This document shows positions 1 to 4,671 of a stretch of DNA of 7,695 bases, piece by piece (the stretch's first letter is position 1; each line of letters starts with the position of its first letter). Both the position numbers and the translations under genes were made by a program. The stretch comes from an uncultured Roseburia sp. (GTDB lineage: Bacteria; Bacillota; Clostridia; Lachnospirales; Lachnospiraceae). Location of the stretch: positions 1 through 7,695 of the forward strand of contig CAKRCJ010000102.1 of NCBI GenBank assembly GCA_934307185.1, in the 5' to 3' direction. The notes under the pieces were generated by a model. The model was not told the DNA's origin and ran no database searches. It worked only from the letters and a program-made list of their open reading frames with translations.

Positions 1-627
1 GCTTGATAAAGAAACAACATAAGTATCATCATTGGACTGCTCAAACACTCGTCTTGCAACATAAAGCTTTCTGTCAAACGGAAGTCCTTTTTCCACATTT
101 TTCGGACGTTTTACAAAGCCCTGCATGATATACGGCATACAGTCAACGGCTTTCTGTCCAAGCTTTGTCGGGTCAATCGGCACCTCTCTCCAGCCTAAAA
201 ACTCCATGCCCTCTTTCTGGACAATGACTTCGAACATTTTCTTTGCCTGGTTGCGTTTTAACTCATCCTGCGGAAAGAAAAACATACCGATACCATAATC
301 TCTCTCTCCACCAAGTTCAATACCAAGCGGTTTTACTGCTTTTGTAAAAAATTTATGGGAAATCTGTAAAAGAATACCAACACCGTCACCGGTCTTTCCT
401 TCTGCATCTTTTCCTGCTCTGTGCTTTAAGTTCTCAACAATTTTTAACGCATTCTCCACGGTCTCATGTGTTTTGATGCCTTTAATATTTACAACGGAGC
501 CAATACCACAGTTATCATGTTCAAACGACGGGTCATACATTCCGTTTGTTTTCGCCTCAAAATCCTTTGGTGAAAATTTGTTCAGAGTGACCATTTTTGC
601 AAATGTTTTTTTCTGTTGCTCTTTCAT
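1..627 (-). CDS. gltB: Glutamate synthase large subunit, N-terminal part (partial)
   Basis: The first 209 codons are in the window; the gene continues past base 1. Glutamate synthase makes two glutamates from glutamine and 2-oxoglutarate in the cytoplasm. The visible part is the class II (Ntn) glutamine amidotransferase domain. Residues 31-43 read YDPSFEHDNCGIG, and Cys40 (codon 508-510) is the expected catalytic N-terminal nucleophile after removal of a 39-residue propeptide, close to the propeptide lengths known for bacterial GltB. A KTGDGVG segment, YGIGMFFFP and the final VSLSS (usually followed by RTIVYKGM in the family) also fit. The ATG at 625-627 is chosen because AAGGAA (635-640) lies 7 bases upstream; Met12 and Met30 are possible but poorer starts. 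It has its own promoter and a structured leader, and the start overlaps a small upstream frame as ATGA. Certain as to family; the rest of the protein cannot be checked here. Confidence 0.95.
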   Translation of the reverse strand, partial: MKEQQKKTFAKMVTLNKFSPKDFEAKTNGMYDPSFEHDNCGIGSVVNIKGIKTHETVENALKIVENLKHRAGKDAEGKTGDGVGILLQISHKFFTKAVKPLGIELGGERDYGIGMFFFPQDELKRNQAKKMFEVIVQKEGMEFLGWREVPIDPTKLGQKAVDCMPYIMQGFVKRPKNVEKGLPFDRKLYVARRVFEQSNDDTYVVSLSS

Positions 628-749
628 ACGCAAATTCCTTTCTTAATCCAGATAGAAACTGCCGCTTTACAGGCAATCTCATTGTTGCAATAAAAATGGC
701 GCTCAAATAACCCAATGATTGATTGGGTATCTAAGCGCCTTTGCTTCAT
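624..749 (-). CDS. Candidate 41-codon leader ORF upstream of gltB
   Basis: This open frame starts at ATG 747-749, about 18 bases after the predicted transcription start, and ends at TGA 624-626, overlapping the gltB ATG as ATGA. The peptide begins MKQRRLDTQSIIGLFERHF and ends with IWIKKGICV. It is basic, has three Cys and no signal peptide, and I do not recognise a family. The frame passes through both arms of the leader hairpin at 698-739. The ATGA coupling and the position in a gltB leader argue for translation. Against it, no good Shine-Dalgarno precedes the ATG, although the very short 5' end could permit near-leaderless initiation, and 41 open codons can occur by chance. It may be a leader peptide acting in attenuation, a small protein, or a chance frame. 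Confidence 0.33.
   Translation of the reverse strand: MKQRRLDTQSIIGLFERHFYCNNEIACKAAVSIWIKKGICV
698..739 (-). promoter_or_regulatory. Leader hairpin / candidate attenuator before gltB
   Basis: In minus-strand RNA the 5' arm GGCGCUUAGAUACCCAAU pairs with AUUGGGUUAUUUGAGCGCC around the loop CAAUC, giving 18 pairs with one bulged U. Two of the pairs are G-U wobbles. The same positions would be A-C mismatches if the plus strand were transcribed, so the structure favours a minus-strand RNA. AUUUUUAUUG follows the stem, which resembles a modest intrinsic terminator. It lies between the predicted promoter and gltB, so it could end transcription early or protect the mRNA. It does not match a riboswitch class that I know. 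Confidence 0.7.
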
Positions 750-773
750 GAATTATTTTGTTTTCTGCTTTAT

Positions 774-802
774 AATATACAACTTTTTTATTGCTCTGTC
801 TA
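774..802 (-). promoter_or_regulatory. Sigma-A type promoter for gltB
   Basis: On the minus strand TAGACA (797-802) is separated by 17 bases from TATATT (774-779). Each hexamer matches the consensus at five of six positions. Transcription should start near base 767, giving a leader of about 140 bases before the gltB ATG. The hairpin at 698-739 is therefore inside the transcript. Confidence 0.65.
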
Positions 803-1007
803 TCAGTTTTTTTGCATTATTTTCTGATAATTTGAATATTTATTATTTTATTAGTAATTGTTTATACTATTTTGTTTATTTTCTTGTTTAGAAACATATG
901 TAGATACAATTTTCTTGTGTTTTGTAAGAATTTTTTTTCAAAGAATTATATGTAAAAGTAGTTTTCCGTATTATTTTTATAAATTGTATGAGAATTGTGT
1001 AATAAAA
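803..1007. other. AT-rich intergenic region with TAAACAA repeats
   Basis: This stretch between the end of the folate operon and the gltB promoter has no convincing gene. Codons on either strand are dominated by Phe, Tyr, Ile and Lys runs, as expected for AT-rich DNA. It holds three copies of TAAACAA on the minus strand (plus-strand TTGTTTA at 858-864, 872-878 and 884-890). The last copy is part of the palindrome TGTTTAGAAACA (885-896). These sit roughly 55-95 bases upstream of the gltB -35 hexamer and could bind an activator, but sequence this AT-rich produces such repeats easily. Confidence 0.5.
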
Positions 1008-1030
1008 TTATCTGGCTGGCTTTGCCAGCC
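1001..1030 (-). terminator. Intrinsic terminator of the folate operon, inside the CDS end
   Basis: On the minus strand GGCTGGC AAA GCCAGCC (1014-1030) forms a perfect 7-pair GC-rich stem with a 3-base loop. AGATAATTTTATT follows. The stem encodes the last residues of the CPBP protein, and its stop codon (1008-1010) lies in the T-rich tail. It is the only terminator-like element after folP, so folP-folKB-HAD-CPBP should be one transcript. Confidence 0.75.
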
Positions 1031-1784
1031 GATAAACTATACCAAGACCAATAGCTGCCATAACAGCCGTAAATAATATTCCTGCGGCAGTCGGATAAAA
1101 GCTAAAGGACAGCCAGCCTGTCTCTGTTCTTGCCACCGCCACAAGATTTGCCGCAATATGTCCGAAAACTGCCATGGAAAGTTTTCCCGTTTTCTCCAGT
1201 AAAAAAGCCAGAAACAGACCGACAGCCGTTGCATAAAGAAACTGCACCAAATTCACATGCATAATACCAAAAAGAACCGCAGAACCGATAAGCGCCGGTG
1301 TCACGCCAAGATACAACTTTAATCTTTTGTACACAACACCGCGGAACAGTAATTCCTCTGCAATTGGAATAATAAAGCAGGAGCCTGCCAGTTCAAAAAG
1401 AACTGTGCCAGCAAAAAAGGACTCATTTGCCTGCTTAAAGCCTTCCGACATCTGTACTAACGGTGTCATTGCAATCACGTTGTTTACTGCAATTCCAAGC
1501 GCAGCCGCCCCGACAACAGCACAAAGAAGATCCCTAAACCACCTCTTGTCAAGCTTTAACGTTTCTTTTCCGTAAACAACCTCCTCTGCCGCTTTATCCT
1601 GCCTGTAAAAAGAAATCGTCACCGGAATGGTTGCCGCTGAACAAATTAATTGCCTCAGCATGTATGTCTGCTGCTCGTTTCCAAGAAAAAGCTCCAGCAC
1701 AAAATACACAAGACTTGATACTACATAATAAATTCCGACCGGATAAATAATCTGCCAGAGTTTAAATCCCGCTCCTTTTTTCAA
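1008..1784 (-). CDS. CPBP family intramembrane metalloprotease-like protein
   Basis: This 258-residue protein with several membrane segments (around residues 10-33, 45-60, 86-110, 124-142, 160-178, 182-197 and 232-252) belongs to the CAAX protease and bacteriocin-processing (CPBP/Abi) family. The three motifs are present: EELLFR at 143-148 (Glu143, Glu144, Arg148), FGIMH with His176, and FGHIAAN with His209 and Asn213. It should therefore be a potentially active glutamic-type intramembrane protease; substrates of bacterial members are mostly unknown. The start is TTG (1782-1784). An in-frame TAG at 1791-1793 closes the frame three codons upstream, the two nearby ATGs are out of frame, and GGAAGAGG lies 9 bases before the TTG. 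It is the last gene of the folate operon, 34 bases after the HAD gene, and its end doubles as the terminator stem. The connection with folate is unexplained. Confidence 0.93.
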   Translation of the reverse strand: MKKGAGFKLWQIIYPVGIYYVVSSLVYFVLELFLGNEQQTYMLRQLICSAATIPVTISFYRQDKAAEEVVYGKETLKLDKRWFRDLLCAVVGAAALGIAVNNVIAMTPLVQMSEGFKQANESFFAGTVLFELAGSCFIIPIAEELLFRGVVYKRLKLYLGVTPALIGSAVLFGIMHVNLVQFLYATAVGLFLAFLLEKTGKLSMAVFGHIAANLVAVARTETGWLSFSFYPTAAGILFTAVMAAIGLGIVYRLAKPAR

Positions 1785-1793
1785 AGTATTCTA

Positions 1794-1801
1794 CCTCTTC
1801 C
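1794..1801 (-). promoter_or_regulatory. Ribosome binding site deciding a TTG start
   Basis: GGAAGAGG on the minus strand lies 9 bases before TTG 1782-1784. The upstream ATGs at 1805-1807 and 1801-1803 open short out-of-frame ORFs of 8 and 13 codons. The first ends in TGA overlapping the TTG. The site fixes the CPBP start. Confidence 0.7.
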
Positions 1802-1818
1802 ATTCATTTCTCAATTAT

Positions 1819-2469
1819 CTATTGATGAATAACGTCCAAAACTTCGTTAATTGTATCACAAACCCGGTATGCTCCTGCATTTTCAAGCTGCTCCCTTGTT
1901 CCAAAGCCATAGGTCACACCGATGCAGCGTATTCCAAACTGGTTTGCCCCATTCACATCGTAATGGGTATCGCCGATTAAACACATCTCCTCTTTTGCAA
2001 TGTCCATATGCTTCATTCTTCTGCCAAGCTCCTCTAACACCTCCTGCTTTGTGCTGATGCTTCCATCCAAAGTAGAACCGACAATCATGTCAAAATACGG
2101 TGTCAGTGAAAAATGCTCAATGATACGTCTGCAGGCGCCTTCCGGTTTTGAAGATGCCAGTGCAATCACGTAGCCTTCCTCTTTTAATTTTTTAATGGCA
2201 TCTGCCACGCCATCGTAAAGCTCACATTCAAAAATACCTTTTACATCAAAGCGTTCCCGGTATTTTACAACCGCTTCCCATGCCTGCTTTTCATCAAAGC
2301 CATATTTTTCCCGGAAAACCGGATCGAGCGGTGGACCGATAAAGCATAACAGCTTTTTCAAATCCGGCTCCTCTATTCCAAAACTTTTTAATGCATACTG
2401 TACGCACTTTGTAATTCCTTCCTCGGAATTAATAATGGTGCCATCTAAATCAAATAATATTGCTTTCAT
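1819..2469 (-). CDS. HAD family phosphatase (phosphoglycolate phosphatase-like)
   Basis: This 216-residue cytoplasmic protein is of the haloacid dehalogenase superfamily, subfamily IA with a helical C1 cap (about residues 16-80). All four motifs are intact: DLDGT at 7-11 with nucleophile Asp7 and acid/base Asp9, Ser106 in LASSKP, Lys141, and GDTHYD at 166-171 with metal-binding Asp167 and Asp171. Such enzymes remove phosphate from small metabolites; the closest general type is phosphoglycolate phosphatase or 5'-nucleotidase, and sequence alone does not give the substrate. The ATG has AAGGAA a few bases upstream. It lies 18 bases after folKB in the same direction with no terminator between. 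The folate pathway needs a phosphatase that turns dihydroneopterin monophosphate into dihydroneopterin just before FolB, so that role is possible here. A general housekeeping phosphatase is equally possible. Confidence 0.93.
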   Translation of the reverse strand: MKAILFDLDGTIINSEEGITKCVQYALKSFGIEEPDLKKLLCFIGPPLDPVFREKYGFDEKQAWEAVVKYRERFDVKGIFECELYDGVADAIKKLKEEGYVIALASSKPEGACRRIIEHFSLTPYFDMIVGSTLDGSISTKQEVLEELGRRMKHMDIAKEEMCLIGDTHYDVNGANQFGIRCIGVTYGFGTREQLENAGAYRVCDTINEVLDVIHQ

Positions 2470-2487
2470 CTTCGTTCCTTTTTCTTT

Positions 2488-3312
2488 TTATCTTTCCTTT
2501 AATTCTTCCAACAACTGGCTCACCGTCTTTAAAAGCACCGGATGTCTGTAATTCGGACAAAGCTCCGCTAACGGTTTTAAAACAAAATCCCTGTTTTGCA
2601 TATCAATATGAGGAATGATAAGATTTTCATCCTCAGAAACAAGTTTGTCATAAAAAATAATATCCAAATCGAGCGTTCTTGGACCCCAGCGAATGATACG
2701 TTTGCGGTTGGCATGCTGCTCAATTTCATGCAGTTTATCCAGCAATTCCTGTGGGGTAAAAAGTGTTTTTAACGCAATTGCGCCGTTCACAAAATCGTCC
2801 TGCTCCACACCGCCATACGGTTTTGTCACAAGAAGCTCTGATACTTTTACCTCTTTAATCTTTTTTTCCTGCTTTAATTCCTCAATTCCGTTTTCAATAT
2901 AGGCATTCTTATCCCCTAAATTTGAGCCGACTGCAAGATAAACCTGATGCCAGCTTCTCTCTATCGTAATGGATACATTTTCAAACGGAAGTCCAATCGG
3001 CGCATGCGGTTTACATAATTCTATCTCTACTCCTTGTAAAACCGGCATAGAAAGCAGCATTGCTTCTGCAAGCTGCTCTGCTGCACTCTCAATCAGTTTG
3101 TAAGTGTTTTTTTGTAAAAAATCCGTAATAAAATGACTGACTTCGCCATAATTTAATGAGTCCGAAAGGCTGTCCGTCTGCCCTGCTTTCCGGCAATTCA
3201 AATACAACTTTGCATTTACATAAAAGTCCTGCCCGTCTCTCGTCTCTTCCGCAAAAACTCCGTGATGCGCAAATACTTTTAAATTTGTAATTTTAATATA
3301 ATCTCCTGTCAT
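2488..3312 (-). CDS. folKB: Bifunctional dihydroneopterin aldolase / HPPK (FolB-FolK fusion)
   Basis: This 274-residue fusion carries two consecutive steps of folate synthesis. Residues 1-119 are dihydroneopterin aldolase, which cleaves dihydroneopterin to 6-hydroxymethyl-dihydropterin and glycolaldehyde. HHG at 16-18, Glu22, Tyr55 in LNYGE, Glu75 in LIESAAE and Lys101 in KPHAPI match the known active-site residues at nearly the same numbering as the stand-alone enzyme. Residues 123-274 are 6-hydroxymethyl-7,8-dihydropterin pyrophosphokinase, starting with YLAVGSNLGD. RWGPRTLDLDI (208-218) provides the Mg-binding Asp215 and Asp217, and IPHIDMQNRDFVLKPL (233-248) is the third signature. The start overlaps the folP stop as ATGA, with AGAGGAAG just upstream, so translation is probably coupled. 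The product feeds straight into FolP. Both halves look intact. Confidence 0.97.
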   Translation of the reverse strand: MTGDYIKITNLKVFAHHGVFAEETRDGQDFYVNAKLYLNCRKAGQTDSLSDSLNYGEVSHFITDFLQKNTYKLIESAAEQLAEAMLLSMPVLQGVEIELCKPHAPIGLPFENVSITIERSWHQVYLAVGSNLGDKNAYIENGIEELKQEKKIKEVKVSELLVTKPYGGVEQDDFVNGAIALKTLFTPQELLDKLHEIEQHANRKRIIRWGPRTLDLDIIFYDKLVSEDENLIIPHIDMQNRDFVLKPLAELCPNYRHPVLLKTVSQLLEELKER

Positions 3313-4124
3313 CTTAAACTTCCTCTAATAATTGCTTCTGCCATTTTGACCGCACGGCAATTCTCTTTTACATCATGCACCCGCACAAACATGCAGTCTG
3401 CTTCCACTGCCAGTACCGTTGTGACAATTGTTCCCTCCACACGCTCTGCTGCCGGAAGGTCAAGTGTTAAACCAATAACTGATTTTCTTGAAGTGCCGAG
3501 CAGTACCGGATAATTTAATTCCTTTAATTCCGCTAAACACCGGATTGCCTCAAGATTATTCTCATAGCTTTTTGCAAAGCCGACGCCAGGATCTAATATA
3601 ATTTTATCGTCTGCAATTCCTGCACGTTTTGCAATTTCGATTGTTTCCCGCAAATCCTTTTTCATATCTTCCATGAAATTCTCATAGACATCATTCGTGC
3701 GGTTATGCATCAAACAGCAGGCAAGCTTTGTCTCTGCAATGACCTCTGCCATTTTTTCGTCATATTTTAAGCCCCAGATATCATTGATTAAGTCAGCTCC
3801 TGCCTCTGCTGTTGCTTTTGCAACTGCACTTTTATAAGTATCCACGGAAATTGGAACATCAAATTCTCTTTTTACCGCTTCTATAACCGGTACGACACGG
3901 CTTATCTCCTCCTCATCGGAAATCTTTGTATAACCCGGTCTTGTGGACTCACCTCCGATATCAATGATGTCTGCTCCATCTTTTATCATCTCTTCTGCGT
4001 GCTTTAATGCCGCATCAATCTGGTTGAATCTTCCGCCATCAGAAAAAGAATCCGGTGTCACATTTAATATTCCCATAATATAGGTATGTCCGCTTGTCGC
4101 AAAATCCCTGCTGCCTATTTTCAT
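3309..4124 (-). CDS. folP: Dihydropteroate synthase
   Basis: This 271-residue cytoplasmic TIM-barrel enzyme joins 6-hydroxymethyl-dihydropterin pyrophosphate with p-aminobenzoate to give dihydropteroate; it is the target of sulfonamides. Signatures in order: MGILNVTPDSFSDGG (17-31, Asn21), ADIIDIGGESTRPG (51-64), SVDTYK (93-98, Asp95), INDIWG (113-118, Asn114), LDPGVGFAK (177-185, Asp178), LGTSRKS (209-215, Lys214) and VRVHD (247-251, Arg248, His250). Every residue expected for pterin binding is present. The length is usual for the family. The ATG has GGAAGGA 8 bases upstream. It is the first gene of the operon, about 72 bases from the predicted transcription start, and overlaps folKB by 4 bases. 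No folE (GTP cyclohydrolase) stands next to it; the operon starts directly after another unit's terminator. Confidence 0.98.
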   Translation of the reverse strand: MKIGSRDFATSGHTYIMGILNVTPDSFSDGGRFNQIDAALKHAEEMIKDGADIIDIGGESTRPGYTKISDEEEISRVVPVIEAVKREFDVPISVDTYKSAVAKATAEAGADLINDIWGLKYDEKMAEVIAETKLACCLMHNRTNDVYENFMEDMKKDLRETIEIAKRAGIADDKIILDPGVGFAKSYENNLEAIRCLAELKELNYPVLLGTSRKSVIGLTLDLPAAERVEGTIVTTVLAVEADCMFVRVHDVKENCRAVKMAEAIIRGSLR

Positions 4125-4202
4125 TTTATCTATCCTTCCCTGACTGTTTTTTCACTTTTAGTTTGTTCTTCCCTTTTGTCCCATTCAGAAACAATTGTTC
4201 TT

Positions 4203-4231
4203 ATTATATAATTTATTTATTTATTTGTAAA
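4203..4231 (-). promoter_or_regulatory. Sigma-A type promoter for the folate operon
   Basis: On the minus strand TTTACA (4226-4231) and a perfect TATAAT (4203-4208) are spaced by 17 bases. Transcription should start near base 4196, about 72 bases before the folP ATG. The -35 hexamer abuts the T-rich tail of the preceding terminator, so two units meet with almost no spare DNA. Confidence 0.75.
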
Positions 4232-4286
4232 ACAAAAAAATGTGGACATTATCCCTGACAAAAAGCCCTGGGACAGCGTCCACATT
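4231..4286 (-). terminator. Intrinsic terminator after the DUF1667 gene
   Basis: On the minus strand AATGTGGACG (ending at 4286) pairs with TGTCCACATT (4239-4248). After one C-A mismatch an inner stem UGUCCC/GGGAUA extends it, with a 14-base loop. TTTTTTTGTTTT follows. This strong terminator separates the redox operon from the folate operon, and begins about 20 bases after the DUF1667 stop codon. Confidence 0.88.
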
Positions 4287-4305
4287 CTTATTTTATTTCT
4301 TATTT

Positions 4306-4671
4306 TTATTTTTTCTCTTTTACTGTCTTTGTGCAGATTAGATTACTGTCCGTTCCACATATACCTGAAATCAGAACCGTTCCAGATATAACCGGCGCTG
4401 TCACTTTCTGCTTTTTTATTTCTTTCATCACTTCCGGAATTAATTCTTTTGGAACAGCTTTCGTAATGCGCACACTTGTAACTGGTAATTCTCCATTTTC
4501 TACAATTACAGAACTTGCAATGGTACGCTTTGGAGCAAGAATTTCCTGACGGACATATTCCTCACCACGTTTACAGGTATATCCGCTTACAGATTTAATT
4601 TCACCATCTTTTACCTCTGCTTCTATTTCACAGCCATTTGGACAAATAATGCATGTATATTTTTTTAACAT
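4306..4671 (-). CDS. DUF1667 family CXXC protein, partner of the flavoproteins
   Basis: This small 121-residue soluble protein is of the family known as DUF1667 (COG3862, conserved CXXC pairs). Cys7, Cys10, Cys14 and Cys33 form C-X2-C-X3-C-X18-C, the arrangement of the [4Fe-4S] site at the N terminus of molybdopterin oxidoreductases, so a bound Fe-S cluster is likely. Two more cysteines are at 105 and 113. There is no signal peptide or membrane segment. In many Firmicutes and in Thermotoga the gene follows a GlpA/LhgO-like dehydrogenase and an FAD/NAD oxidoreductase, often near glycerol genes (from memory), and the same order occurs here. Its ATG overlaps the previous stop by 7 bases, and a near-perfect GGAGGTGA lies within the preceding CDS. 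It probably forms an electron-transfer subunit, in the way GlpC serves GlpAB, though it is not homologous by visible motifs. Function is unproven. Confidence 0.92.
   Translation of the reverse strand: MLKKYTCIICPNGCEIEAEVKDGEIKSVSGYTCKRGEEYVRQEILAPKRTIASSVIVENGELPVTSVRITKAVPKELIPEVMKEIKKQKVTAPVISGTVLISGICGTDSNLICTKTVKEKK

Noticed and set aside
538..540. Met30 as the real gltB start
   Set aside because: It gives a plausible short form before the catalytic Cys, but no good ribosome binding site precedes it, while the upstream ATG has one and yields a normal propeptide length.
698..739. ANTAR-target hairpin pair or glutamine (glnA) riboswitch in the gltB leader
   Set aside because: There is one long stem with a 5-base loop, not two short stems with hexaloops, and I see no glnA-motif core.
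885..896. GlnR/TnrA box upstream of gltB
   Set aside because: The palindrome TGTTTAGAAACA is 12 bases; the TGTNA-N7-TNACA spacing is not met.
858..1076. 72-codon plus-strand frame in the gltB upstream region
   Set aside because: Composition is Phe/Cys/Ile-rich as expected of AT-rich non-coding DNA, it has no ribosome binding site, and it runs into the CPBP gene and its terminator on the other strand.
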